64,000 bases of DNA from Pantanalinema rosaneae (GTDB lineage Bacteria > Cyanobacteriota > Cyanobacteriia > Leptolyngbyales > Leptolyngbyaceae), in assembly GCF_050753385.1 (NCBI RefSeq), contig NZ_JBLZFZ010000030.1, forward strand, positions 23,617 to 87,616, read 5' to 3'. The notes under the pieces were generated by a model, which did no database searches, was not told where the DNA came from, and was given only the letters and a program-made list of their open reading frames with translations. This document shows, piece after piece, positions 17,566-26,586 of the stretch (positions are counted from its first letter, which is position 1; every line of letters starts with the position of its first letter). Made by a program: the position numbers and the translations under genes.

Positions 17566-17907
17566 TTATTCCAGCAGCAGGTTAAATTCCGATCGCAGCG
17601 CCTCAAAGGTGGATAACCGGGACACTAAGAGATTCTGTGAGCCTGCATCGTTCAGGCGGTTTTTCCAATGATGAACACTGTCGGTATTTCGCATCCAGAA
17701 GTCGATCACCGTTTGAATCGCCTGATCGACATGCCAGCCAGAATGCGGCGGCACCGTTTCCACAGACTCAATCAGGGCATCCAACGTGCAACGATAGGCT
17801 CCCAAATAGTTCACGGCTGGTCGGGACGGCTGGTGCAGAATAGTTTGTTGATAGTTGAAAAAATCTACTACAGGAGATACGCCGAGAATTTCAAATGTAT
17901 ATGCCAT
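17566..17907 (-). CDS. Unknown small soluble protein
   Basis: A protein of about 113 aa starting MAYTFEILGVSPVVDFFN. No recognised domain, signal peptide or membrane segment. It is mostly helical, with Trp/His-rich parts (HSGWHVDQAI, FWMRNTDSVHHWKN). The ATG at 17907 is preferred over 17913. It is divergent from the kinase gene at 18009, sharing a promoter region of about 100 bp. Confidence 0.65.
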   Translation of the reverse strand: MAYTFEILGVSPVVDFFNYQQTILHQPSRPAVNYLGAYRCTLDALIESVETVPPHSGWHVDQAIQTVIDFWMRNTDSVHHWKNRLNDAGSQNLLVSRLSTFEALRSEFNLLLE

Positions 17908-18008
17908 ACACAATCCTCCAACTCAATATCAATCGCCTATTTGAGGATTGCATTGTAGTCAGCCATGATGGAGGATGCACAGGGTTTGTCACACACTTTT
18001 AAGCACTC

Positions 18009-19298
18009 ATGCAGATGGACTGCTATCTGGGGATTGACTTTGGCACATCAGGCGCTCGGGCGATCGCGATTGATGCCACCACTCAAGTCTGCGCTCAAGT
18101 TAGTCAACGGTTTATAGATAGTCCAATTCAGGGTAAGGCAACCACATGGCGAAACCTGTTATTCACGTTAATCCAGCAGCTTCCAGAAAGTGTTCGGGGC
18201 AGACTGCGGGCGATCGCGATTAATGGCACATCCTCTACGGTGCTGTTGTGTGACGCTAGTGGACAACCGCTAACCGAACCATTGCTCTACAACGATGCCA
18301 GGGGTGTGGCGGAATTGGCAACCTTACAGGCATTATTTGCCACACAACCGGATGCCCCCTGCCGGAATAATGTTGGCAATGCCACCTCTAGCCTGGTGAA
18401 ACTATTGTGGTGGCGACGACAACCGATCTATACCCAGGCAAAATACTTTCTGCATCAAGCCGATTGGTTAGCTTTTCTGCTGCATGGTCAGCTTGGCATC
18501 AGCGACTATCACAACAGTCTGAAACTGGGCTATGACGTACATCAACTCACCTATCCCGATTGGTTAATGGCGTTGGAGGTATCTCCCCTATTCCCCCAGG
18601 TCTTACCACCGGGAACTCCAGTTAGCCCGATTCAACCGCCGATCGCGGCTGATTTAGGACTACCTACAGATTGTCAGATTTGTACCGGAACCACCGACAG
18701 TATTGCCGCCTTTCTTGCCAGTGGAGCAACGCGATCAGGGGAAGCCGTCACTTCCCTGGGATCAACCCTGGTTCTGAAGCTGTTGAGTGACACGCCGATC
18801 GAACATGGCACCTATGGCATTTATAGTCACCGCCTGGGCAATCGCTGGTTGGTGGGAGGCGCATCGAATACCGGCGGAGCCGTCCTCCAGCAATTCTTCA
18901 CCTCGACTGAATTAGCGACCTTGAGCCAACAGATTCCCGTTGATCAACCCAGTCCGCTCGACTACTATCCCTTGCTGAAACCGGGAGAACGCTTTCCAAT
19001 CAATGATCCGAATTTACCGCCACGACTGTCTCCCCAACCGAGCGATCGCAGGGAATTTCTCCACGGCTTATTGACAAGTATTGCCCGAATTGAGGCTCAG
19101 GGCTATCACCTATTGCAAACCTTAGGAGCCACGCCATTAATGCAGGTGTATACCGCCGGAGGTGGAGCGAATAATCCTACCTGGACAGCAATCCGTCAAC
19201 AGTTGTTGGGTATCCCTGTGATAGCTTCACGGCATACAGAAGCCGCCTATGGGACGGCATTATTGGCGCGACGATCGCAGATAAATACCAGCGAATAA
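18009..19298 (+). CDS. FGGY-family carbohydrate kinase, probably D-ribulokinase type
   Basis: A 429-aa sugar kinase of the FGGY/ASKHA fold. The N-terminal phosphate motif is GIDFGTSGARAIAID. Other conserved parts are INGTSSTVLL, YNDAR, DWLAFLLHG, the central GTTDSIAAFLASGA and TSLGSTLVLK, and the C-terminal TAGGGANNPTW of the adenosine site. Small cyanobacterial and plant members of this subgroup have been shown to phosphorylate D-ribulose. That substrate is the best guess here, xylulose being the alternative. There is no sugar-pathway gene beside it. Confidence 0.82.
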   Translation: MQMDCYLGIDFGTSGARAIAIDATTQVCAQVSQRFIDSPIQGKATTWRNLLFTLIQQLPESVRGRLRAIAINGTSSTVLLCDASGQPLTEPLLYNDARGVAELATLQALFATQPDAPCRNNVGNATSSLVKLLWWRRQPIYTQAKYFLHQADWLAFLLHGQLGISDYHNSLKLGYDVHQLTYPDWLMALEVSPLFPQVLPPGTPVSPIQPPIAADLGLPTDCQICTGTTDSIAAFLASGATRSGEAVTSLGSTLVLKLLSDTPIEHGTYGIYSHRLGNRWLVGGASNTGGAVLQQFFTSTELATLSQQIPVDQPSPLDYYPLLKPGERFPINDPNLPPRLSPQPSDRREFLHGLLTSIARIEAQGYHLLQTLGATPLMQVYTAGGGANNPTWTAIRQQLLGIPVIASRHTEAAYGTALLARRSQINTSE

Positions 19299-19450
19299 AT
19301 CCCCTTAAAAAAATTACATTTGTCCTTTCAAAAAGAATTTTCTGATTGCCAATTTTTCGGCGCTCATTCAGCGATTTTACGCAAAATTATGACGTTAATT
19401 GCTGAATTTTCTAGGGAATAATAATTAGAGTTTTGCCTTAGAAAAAAATA

Positions 19451-20899
19451 ATGCCCTCAGTTCTACATCATCTATTGAGTTCAGAACAATTTGTCCCGCA
19501 TGGACACTGTTACCTGTGGAAATCTGGATTAGTTTCACTCAATGTTGCCTCAGATGCTGTAATTGGCACAGCCTATTATTCAATACCCCTACTACTGCTG
19601 TATATCGTGCGTAAACGGGGTGACGTGCCGTTTGATTGGGTATTTTTTCTGTTTGCCAGCTTCATTCTTGCCTGTGGCACTGGGCATTTAATGGATATTT
19701 GGACACTCTGGCATCCGACCTATTGGCTATCGGGAACGATTAAAGCCCTTACCGCCGCCATTTCGTTAGGCACTGGCATTGTCCTCGTATCCCTCATTCC
19801 TAAAATTCTGGCAATTCCCAGCCCGAAACAACTGCGGTTTGCTTATGAACGGTTGGAGCAGGAAGTTGTCGATCGTCGTCAAACCGAAGCAGAATTACAA
19901 ACGTCCGAAGCGTTATTGCGGGAACAAACTCAGCAATTAGTCCAAACCCTGAATGAACTTAAGCAAACCCAAACTCAGTTAATTCATACGGAAAAAATGT
20001 CGAGTTTGGGACAATTGGTAGCGGGGGTTGCCCATGAAATTAACAATCCCGTGAGTTTCATCTACGGCAACCTCAATCATGTTGAGATCTATACTCAGGA
20101 TTTACTTCGTCTGATCAAGTTATATCAACAACCTGCGGTGAGCTCTGCTGCCATTCAGCAATACCAGCATGAGATTGATTTAGATTTTTTAGTAGACGAT
20201 TTACCCAAAACCCTATCCTCCATGAAACTCGGAGCCGATCGCATCCGGCAAATTGTCTTGTCATTACGCAATTTCTCCCGCTTTGACCAGGCAGAGATCA
20301 AACCTGTTGATATCCATGAAGGGATTGATAGTACGGTGCTGATTTTGCAACATCGCTTAAAGGCACAATCTCACCGCTCTGAAATTATCGTCAACAAACT
20401 CTATGGTCAACTGCCCTTAGTCGAATGCTATCCCGGGTCATTAAATCAGGTATTCATGAATATTTTGAGTAACGCGATCGATGCCTTAGAAACTCGTTGG
20501 GAGTCGGGTACAGATGCGTCCTCTGCCAGTCCGATCGCTACACCAACTTCTGTCTCTGCATCAGGAGGGACAGCTTGGCAGCCAGAAATTCGGATTGACA
20601 CGGAAGTTATCGAGCCACAGCAGATCAAAATTCGGATTGCCGATAATGGTACAGGGATTCCAGAAGCGATCCGATCGCGCTTATTTGATCCGTTCTTTAC
20701 CACTAAACCGATTGGCAAAGGCACCGGATTAGGCTTATCGATTAGCTACCAAATTATTGTCGAGAAACATGGTGGCAGCCTGGAATGTAAGTCTGAACTG
20801 GGGCAGGGGACAGAGTTTGTGATCACAATTCCGATCCAACCGCAACAATCTTCAATTGGATCTTCTCCCCCACCGCGATCGGTTACTGTTAGTTGTTGA
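19451..20899 (+). CDS. Ethylene-receptor-type membrane histidine kinase
   Basis: A 482-aa sensor kinase. The N-terminus (residues 14-120) is the three-helix ethylene-binding domain of the ETR1 family: PHGHCYLW, ASDAVIGTAYYSIPLLLLYIV, FFLFASFILACGTGHLMDIW, then YWLSGTIKALTA. Asp35, Cys75 and His79 occupy the positions of the ligand and Cu(I)-binding residues Asp25, Cys65 and His69 of plant ETR1. A coiled coil (about 128-180) leads directly, without GAF or PAS, to a HisKA box (VAHEINNPVSF) and an HATPase (ADNGTGIPEAI, KGTGLGLSISY). No response regulator is adjacent. The PLP dehydratase starts 22 bp downstream. Ethylene or copper sensing is inferred. Confidence 0.88.
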   Translation: MPSVLHHLLSSEQFVPHGHCYLWKSGLVSLNVASDAVIGTAYYSIPLLLLYIVRKRGDVPFDWVFFLFASFILACGTGHLMDIWTLWHPTYWLSGTIKALTAAISLGTGIVLVSLIPKILAIPSPKQLRFAYERLEQEVVDRRQTEAELQTSEALLREQTQQLVQTLNELKQTQTQLIHTEKMSSLGQLVAGVAHEINNPVSFIYGNLNHVEIYTQDLLRLIKLYQQPAVSSAAIQQYQHEIDLDFLVDDLPKTLSSMKLGADRIRQIVLSLRNFSRFDQAEIKPVDIHEGIDSTVLILQHRLKAQSHRSEIIVNKLYGQLPLVECYPGSLNQVFMNILSNAIDALETRWESGTDASSASPIATPTSVSASGGTAWQPEIRIDTEVIEPQQIKIRIADNGTGIPEAIRSRLFDPFFTTKPIGKGTGLGLSISYQIIVEKHGGSLECKSELGQGTEFVITIPIQPQQSSIGSSPPPRSVTVSC

Positions 20900-20921
20900 C
20901 ATTGGTTTAAGCACAACTGTC

Positions 20922-21959
20922 ATGGCTTCTGACTCGCCTGCTACACCTCTACCCGTTACCTATGCTGATATTGTTGCGGCTGCCACACGGTTAACCGGAC
21001 AGGCACACCGCACCCCTGTTTTCACCTCTACCACCGTCAATCAGCGTACCCGTAGCCAGGTTTTCTTTAAATGTGAGAATTTCCAACGCACCGGATCATT
21101 TAAATTTCGGGGGGCTTACAATGCCCTAGCGCAACTCTCGGCTGAGGAGCGGCAACAAGGCGTGTTAGCAATGTCCTCCGGCAATCATGCCCAGGCGATC
21201 GCCTTAGCCGGACGGTTACTGAAGATTCCCACGACGATCGTCATGCCCGATGATGCCCCAGAGGTGAAACAGGAAGCCACGCGAGGTTATGGTGCCGAGG
21301 TGATCTTATTTAATCGGTTGACCACCAATCGGGAAGAATTCGCCCAGACGATCGCCACCGATCGGGGTTTAACCCTGATCCATCCCTATGACAATGCCCA
21401 GGTAATAGCTGGACAGGGAACCGCCGCCAAAGAACTGCTGGAAGAAGTCGGCACATTAGATCTGTTACTGGTGTGTTGTGGTGGGGGAGGTTTGCTATCC
21501 GGCAGCGCGATCGCGGCGAGTGCCCTGGCTCCAGGCTGCAAAGTCGTCGGGGTGGAACCCAAACGCGCCGATGATGCCACCCGATCGTTCTACAGCAAAA
21601 CCCTACAAACCGTCCAGAATCCCGATACGATCGCCGACGGTGCCCGCACTCCCTCGCTCGGTCAGTTGACCTTTCCCTTAGTGCTGCATTATGTGTCAGA
21701 TATGGTGACGGTGTCAGAAGCCGCGATCGCTCGCACTGTCGCCTTTCTCTGGGAACGGATGAAAATTGTGGTGGAACCAACGGGTGCCTTGGCCGCCGCC
21801 GCATTGCTAGAAGGAGTTGTGGCACTGCCGGATGCCCGGATTGGAGTGCTGATTACGGGTGGCAATGTGGATGTGAAACAGATTAGTAAACTGCTGGCAA
21901 AAACGGGTAAACCACCCAAAGGGCAGGTAAAGCAACCCTGGGCGGGGGAGTTGAGTTGA
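20922..21959 (+). CDS. PLP-dependent threonine/serine dehydratase-like enzyme
   Basis: A 345-aa fold-type II PLP enzyme of the threonine dehydratase / serine racemase / threo-3-hydroxyaspartate ammonia-lyase group, without a regulatory ACT domain. The PLP lysine lies in GSFKFRGAYNAL, and SSGNHAQAIA and the phosphate loop CCGGGGLLSG are intact. EPTGALAAAAL closes the site. The exact hydroxy-amino-acid substrate cannot be told. ATG 20922 (MASDSPATPLP) is chosen. A longer frame from 20856 overlaps the end of the kinase gene and looks unlike coding sequence. The 22-bp gap after the kinase suggests one transcript. Confidence 0.85.
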   Translation: MASDSPATPLPVTYADIVAAATRLTGQAHRTPVFTSTTVNQRTRSQVFFKCENFQRTGSFKFRGAYNALAQLSAEERQQGVLAMSSGNHAQAIALAGRLLKIPTTIVMPDDAPEVKQEATRGYGAEVILFNRLTTNREEFAQTIATDRGLTLIHPYDNAQVIAGQGTAAKELLEEVGTLDLLLVCCGGGGLLSGSAIAASALAPGCKVVGVEPKRADDATRSFYSKTLQTVQNPDTIADGARTPSLGQLTFPLVLHYVSDMVTVSEAAIARTVAFLWERMKIVVEPTGALAAAALLEGVVALPDARIGVLITGGNVDVKQISKLLAKTGKPPKGQVKQPWAGELS

Positions 21960-22392
21960 GGGGGATAGGAGATGGGGGAGATAAGGGAGAGGATGAGTTA
22001 GAACGGTAGTTAATTCTTAAGGTCTGGGATCATTTTTATTGGATTGTTCCCAAAGGAACTTAATTTTTACTTTATGTTGCTAAGCCCCTTCCAGAAACTA
22101 GGGTTAAGGGTGGGTTCACGATCGCCAATTGTCAATCACTCAAGGTTTTACAAACGTAATCTGAATCATAAATCCAACTAAACAAAAGAAAAGGTTAAGG
22201 AAAGCTAACTTAAATTTACATTGCTTTACCTTATTAGGTATGTCGTTATGCTTGCACCACCCGTCTTTGCTTGACCTGTGATCTGCATCGATCGCCTGTC
22301 ATGACTTCTGTGGTTGCAAGGTTTTGGGCTGTTTCAAACCATGATTACAGCAAGCCAACGAGCCTAAGAGCATACTGTCTAATCCACAGCAC
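21960..22392. other. 433-bp intergenic region
   Basis: Starts with a purine tract (21960-22000, GGGGATAGGAGATGGGGGAG type) and continues AT-rich to the pentapeptide gene. Short frames, such as one of 35 codons from 22074, have no recognisable character. No clear terminator or regulatory palindrome was seen. Confidence 0.5.
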
Positions 22393-22932
22393 ATGGAGAA
22401 ACTGAGTTCGGAAGAGTTACTGTCACAATATGCAACTGGGAGGCGAGATTTTCGGTATGTAGATGTTAGTGATGCGTATCTGTTTGAAGCTAATCTACCT
22501 GAAGCGGATTTTTCACACAGTAATTTAACTGGGGTACATTTACCCTATGCCAATTTAAATCAAGTTAATCTGTCAAAAGCAAATTTGCAGAAGGCAGAAT
22601 TGGGTGATATTCAACTTTATCAAGCCGATCTTTCGGGAGCCGATCTGCGAGGAGCGAATCTCTCGCGGGCAAATCTCCGGTTTGCCAAGTTGCAGCAGGT
22701 TAATTTAGCCGATGCCGATCTCCAGGGCGCAGATTTTTATCATGCTGACTTGACAGATTGCAATTTGACCAATGCCAATCTCAGTCGTGCCAATTTAGAC
22801 AAAGCCCAGTTTGTCAATGCTCAACTGAGTGGAGCCAATTTGTTTCGGGCACAGCAGGCAGACTTGACGGGAGCCTACCTGGACAAAACCACCACCTTTC
22901 CCGATGGGCATCGCCAGGATGCAGCAGATTAA
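22393..22932 (+). CDS. Pentapeptide repeat protein
   Basis: A 179-aa protein. Residues about 30-165 are a near-continuous run of A(D/N)LXX pentapeptides (LEGADL/LSGANL style, for example ANLPEADFSHSNL and ADLSGADLRGANLSRANL), which form a right-handed quadrilateral beta-helix. The N-terminus (MEKLSSEELLSQYATGRRDF) is a short helical cap. Such proteins are numerous in cyanobacteria and mostly of unknown role. Nothing here suggests quinolone resistance or gyrase binding. The stop overlaps by 4 bp the stop of the convergent transporter gene. Confidence 0.9.
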   Translation: MEKLSSEELLSQYATGRRDFRYVDVSDAYLFEANLPEADFSHSNLTGVHLPYANLNQVNLSKANLQKAELGDIQLYQADLSGADLRGANLSRANLRFAKLQQVNLADADLQGADFYHADLTDCNLTNANLSRANLDKAQFVNAQLSGANLFRAQQADLTGAYLDKTTTFPDGHRQDAAD

Positions 22933-23921
22933 TCCTGCTCAAATGCCTTCCCTAAAGCCGCCGGAGGGGTACTACTAATAGTCTGGGTCGCCATCCGCCG
23001 GACACGATCGGGAAGCTGACTAAACAGCATTTCTAGCCAACGGCTAGAGGTCAACACTAACAGCAGGATCATCAGGACAAAGGGGGCGATCGGCAAAACC
23101 TGGGTGGGCACTTGCGGGATGGTACTCTGCACCACACTCGCCAGGGATTGCAGGATGCCAAACAAGTAACAACTCAGGGCAACCCGGAGCGGATTCCAGC
23201 CCCCAAAAATCACGATCGCCAGCGCAATCCAGCCATACCCTGCCGTATGCCGATAACTCCAACCTGCCTTGAAATCGAGGGAAAAAGCTGCCCCCGCCAT
23301 GCCCATCAAGGCTCCCCCCAGCATGGTATACAGGTAGCGCATTCGCACGACATTAGTTCCCCGCGCAAACGCCGCCGCCGGTTGTTCTCCGATCGCTCGT
23401 AACATCAATCCTGGGCGCGATCGATAGAAATACAGCCAGGTCAGCAGAATCAGCAAATAGCTGGCATAGACTAAGACATCACTTTGAAAGAACAGTTCAC
23501 CAAGCACCGGAATCTGTTGCAGTCCTGGCAGTTTGAAACTGGGCACCGTGGGTCCTGGAATCCGCACGAACGCATTACCGAGAAACGCGGATAGATCGGC
23601 ACAAAGTAGGGCCAGCACAAACCCGATCGCAACCTGAGATTGCTTGAGCGTCAAAGCGCCAAATGCCACGATCGCAGCGATCAGTGCCCCAACCAATCCG
23701 GCTCCCGCAAACCCTAATACCAAGCAGGGAAACGTACCCAACCCTTCGGTCGTTTTGGCGATCGCAAAGGCGGTCATGGCGGCTAACATCACAGTCCCCT
23801 CTGCCGACAGGTTAATCACCCCCGATCGTTCTGTAATGGTTTCACCGAGGCAAGCGAAGACTAACGGGGTAGAGGTGGCGATCGCGACTGAGAGGATGGG
23901 GATAATTGGCGGGAGGGACAT
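22929..23921 (-). CDS. ABC transporter permease, BMP/nucleoside (NupQ-like) family
   Basis: A 330-aa inner-membrane permease with about eight to ten hydrophobic segments. The family signature GETITERSGVINLSAEGTV lies near the N-terminus. LRAIGEQPAAAFARGTN resembles the coupling loop. With the permease at 23952 and the double ATPase at 24974 it forms a BMP-type importer, a family used for purine nucleosides and sometimes riboflavin. The leader before its ATG on the minus strand is pyrimidine-rich with no Shine-Dalgarno match, because a purine tract occupies the gap on the other strand. The C-terminal 30 residues are a soluble tail. Confidence 0.85.
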   Translation of the reverse strand: MSLPPIIPILSVAIATSTPLVFACLGETITERSGVINLSAEGTVMLAAMTAFAIAKTTEGLGTFPCLVLGFAGAGLVGALIAAIVAFGALTLKQSQVAIGFVLALLCADLSAFLGNAFVRIPGPTVPSFKLPGLQQIPVLGELFFQSDVLVYASYLLILLTWLYFYRSRPGLMLRAIGEQPAAAFARGTNVVRMRYLYTMLGGALMGMAGAAFSLDFKAGWSYRHTAGYGWIALAIVIFGGWNPLRVALSCYLFGILQSLASVVQSTIPQVPTQVLPIAPFVLMILLLVLTSSRWLEMLFSQLPDRVRRMATQTISSTPPAALGKAFEQD

Positions 23922-23968
23922 AGGGAGGTCAGGAAGATAGGGGAGATGGGGTTATGGGGAGGTGGGCC
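23922..23968. repeat. Purine-rich intergenic tract (GGGGAGATGGGG type)
   Basis: AGGGAGGTCAGGAAGATAGG, then GGAGATGGGGTTATGGGGAGG. It fills the gap between the two permease genes, running slightly into the end of the second. It is the same class of tract as at 8205, 21960, 45028 and 63897. Confidence 0.5.
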
Positions 23969-24977
23969 TGGTAATCTGGCTCAAGCCGCGACTGAGAATA
24001 GCGAATAGCACTAACACGCCTTGAATCACCCCGGAGAGTGATGATTCCAGGTTCAGAGACAGCGGCAGTTGCAGACTACCCACATTCAGCAGGCTAAAAA
24101 AGCTAGCCACAGGCACTATCAACCAGATGTTCGACCCAATCAACATGGCAACTAAGAGTCCCAGGAAGCCTAAACCACTGGAAACATTGGGGATTAAGCG
24201 ATGAAAAATTCCTAAAACCTGTAAGGCTCCCGCCAGTCCCGCTAAGCCACCACAAATAGCAAAGGCACTCATGAGTTGCCGAATGGCAGGAATGCCTAAA
24301 ATGTAGGAGGCTCGCAGGTTTTGTCCCACGGCCCGGAGTTGCAGACCGAAGTAAGTACCCCGTAACACAATGAAGGTTAGGACAACAGCCGCTAATCCTA
24401 ATAGGAGGGCGATCGGGCTAAAGTCGGTGCGTCCCCAGGTGGGCAACCAGAGCGATTCAGGCAATTGTTCGGTGCCACTCATCGAAGCAACTCCAGCTTT
24501 CTTCCAGGGCCCAAAGATCAGGTAGAGTGCCAAGCCATCGGCAACGAAGTTTAAGCCCAACCCGGCAAAGATATCATTCACCCGTCCGTAGACATGTAAC
24601 ACTCCAGCCAGTAAGCCCCAGAGCATCCCGCCGATCATGCCTGCCCCGATCGCCAGTAGCATTACCAGCCCAGGTGGCAATACGGCTTGAGTCAGCCGGA
24701 CGACAAAGGTCGCCGCGATCGCTCCACTGACGATTTGACCTTCAATCCCTAAGTTATATAAGCCAGCCGTAAAGGTGAATAACAGACCACTGGTACAGAG
24801 CAACAATGGAGCTAAGGTAGCCGCGACTCGGGCAAGACGATCGGGGGTACCCAAGGCACCCATGCCGATACTGGTCAGCACTTGCCACGGTGAACCCCCG
24901 GCGATCAGGATAATGCCGCCAATCAGCCCTAGCGATAAAATTAACGCGGCGGTTTGATAGGACAGCGATCGGGTCAT
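23952..24977 (-). CDS. ABC transporter permease, BMP/nucleoside (NupP-like) family
   Basis: A 341-aa permease, the second membrane subunit of the BMP-type importer. Hydrophobic segments run through the length (LILSLGLIGGIILIAGG, LLCTSGLLFTFTAGLYNLGIEGQIV, with the family NLGIEGQ motif). LRAVGQNLRASYILG is the likely ATPase-contact loop. Its ATG overlaps the stop of the upstream ATPase gene by 4 bp (ATGA), a sign of translational coupling. Confidence 0.87.
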   Translation of the reverse strand: MTRSLSYQTAALILSLGLIGGIILIAGGSPWQVLTSIGMGALGTPDRLARVAATLAPLLLCTSGLLFTFTAGLYNLGIEGQIVSGAIAATFVVRLTQAVLPPGLVMLLAIGAGMIGGMLWGLLAGVLHVYGRVNDIFAGLGLNFVADGLALYLIFGPWKKAGVASMSGTEQLPESLWLPTWGRTDFSPIALLLGLAAVVLTFIVLRGTYFGLQLRAVGQNLRASYILGIPAIRQLMSAFAICGGLAGLAGALQVLGIFHRLIPNVSSGLGFLGLLVAMLIGSNIWLIVPVASFFSLLNVGSLQLPLSLNLESSLSGVIQGVLVLFAILSRGLSQITRPTSP

Positions 24978-26458
24978 GATGAACGAGCCTCCAAGCGACC
25001 GCCGATCAGTTCTCCCAGGCGATCAACGGTCAGTTCCGTGACTGGAATCGGGGCAGACAGTTGTCCACCACTAAACACCAGCACCCGATCGCTATATTGC
25101 ATGATTTCATCCAGATCCGAGGACATAAATAAAATGGTCGTGCCACCCTGGCAGCGGGCAATCAATTGCTGCCAGACCCATAGGGCTGATTCAATATCCA
25201 AACCACGGGTCGGATGTTCCATTAACAACAGATTTAGGGGCACAGGTAACAATGCCAATTGGGTGCGTTGCTGATTACCACCAGACAGTTGTTCCACCCG
25301 CGACTGAGGTTGCCCTCGAATATTAAATACCGCGATCGTCTGCTGGGCTTTAGTCAACATCCTTTGCCAATCGATCAACCAGCGATGGCTCGGAGTCCGC
25401 AGGGCAATATGGTCTTGAATGGTTAAACCGGGAACTAAGCCATCCTGCAAGCGATCGGCAGGGGAGTAGCCCACTCCAGCCTGGAGATACTCGGCATAGG
25501 GTTTGTGGGTCATGTCCACCCCATCCAGCGTCACCGTTCCACTAGCAGCAGGCAACAATCCCGCACACAACAGTAACAATGCTTGCTGACCACTGCCTTC
25601 CAACCCTGCCAAGCCAAGGATTTCGCCTTGATGTACGGTCAGATTACCCAGTTTCATCGCCAGTCGATCGGTGGCTATCCGCACATCCGTTAATTGCACA
25701 GCCACCTCTGGGCGACGAGTCGGTGGCTTGGTAGGCGTTGCCAGTTCCCGCCCGAACATAAGCTGTACTAACCGTTGGTCGGAGCAAGGCATGGGTAAAT
25801 GCCCCACGACCTGCCCCTGCCGCATCACCGTAACCTGATCACACAATTCAGCCACATCTTCGAGCTTATGGGAGACAAAAATGATGGCTTTGCCCTGGGC
25901 AGCCAGTTGTTTCAGTGCCGCAAACAGGGCGGTTTTCTGAGAAGCAGAAATGCCTGTAGTCGGCTCATCTAAAATTAATACCTGCACTCCCAAAGATAAC
26001 AGCCGCAGTAGTTCTAGCTGTTGGCGTTCACCCACGGTCAGATGCCGCACAATGGCATAGGGATCAAGATCAAAATCGAATTGAGCCGCGAGTCGCTGTA
26101 ATATATGGCGGGCTTGAGGGCGATCGAGCCAGATGTCCCCCGGTCTACCTGCCATAAAGTTATCCAACACTGACAGGGGCGGAAAATCCAACGGATCTTG
26201 ATGCAACATGCCGATGCCCGCTCGAATAGCCGCCGCCGGAGTGTGCAGATCAACGGGTCGCCCTGATAGTTTGACTTGACCCGCATCACGGGTAACAAAT
26301 CCACTAAGGATCTTAACTAGAGTGCTTTTGCCAGCCCCGTTTTCTCCCAATAGACCATGAATGCAGCCTGCCTCTACGGCGAGAGAAACATCATCATTAG
26401 CCTTTACCTGACCAAAGCGTTTCTGAATATGTAGCAGTTCCACCTTCATCGCGATCAA
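24974..26458 (-). CDS. ABC transporter ATP-binding protein with two nucleotide-binding domains
   Basis: A 494-aa double-NBD ATPase of the RbsA/NupO type. The first domain has Walker A GENGAGKST, signature LTVGERQQLELL and Walker B LILDEPTTGIS. The second has the degenerate P-loop GLEGSGQQ usual for this family, signature LSGGNQQR and LLMEHPTRGLD. It energises import by the two permeases downstream. No substrate-binding lipoprotein gene is present upstream or downstream within this window, so the binding protein must be elsewhere. ATG 26449 (MKVELLHI) is an alternative start. Confidence 0.9.
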   Translation of the reverse strand: MIAMKVELLHIQKRFGQVKANDDVSLAVEAGCIHGLLGENGAGKSTLVKILSGFVTRDAGQVKLSGRPVDLHTPAAAIRAGIGMLHQDPLDFPPLSVLDNFMAGRPGDIWLDRPQARHILQRLAAQFDFDLDPYAIVRHLTVGERQQLELLRLLSLGVQVLILDEPTTGISASQKTALFAALKQLAAQGKAIIFVSHKLEDVAELCDQVTVMRQGQVVGHLPMPCSDQRLVQLMFGRELATPTKPPTRRPEVAVQLTDVRIATDRLAMKLGNLTVHQGEILGLAGLEGSGQQALLLLCAGLLPAASGTVTLDGVDMTHKPYAEYLQAGVGYSPADRLQDGLVPGLTIQDHIALRTPSHRWLIDWQRMLTKAQQTIAVFNIRGQPQSRVEQLSGGNQQRTQLALLPVPLNLLLMEHPTRGLDIESALWVWQQLIARCQGGTTILFMSSDLDEIMQYSDRVLVFSGGQLSAPIPVTELTVDRLGELIGGRLEARSS

Positions 26459-26586
26459 TCGTATCAGCGATCGCCTCCATTGTGCCTATTTCATCCGTTC
26501 TCAACTGATTACTTGGAACATTTGAGGACTGTTGCCATGCGCGAATCATGGGTGGCAAAGGCGATCGCGATCGTCAGTCGCCGGAT

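Noticed and set aside
20856..20921. N-terminal extension of the dehydratase
   Set aside because: It overlaps the kinase 3' end in another frame and lacks similarity to the enzyme family; ATG 20922 is the better start.
21310..21825. 171-codon frame opposite the PLP dehydratase
   Set aside because: Shadow of a conserved enzyme gene with intact motifs.
24974..26458. Second NBD of the transporter ATPase as a degenerate oddity
   Set aside because: The degenerate second P-loop is normal for the RbsA/NupO-type double ATPases.
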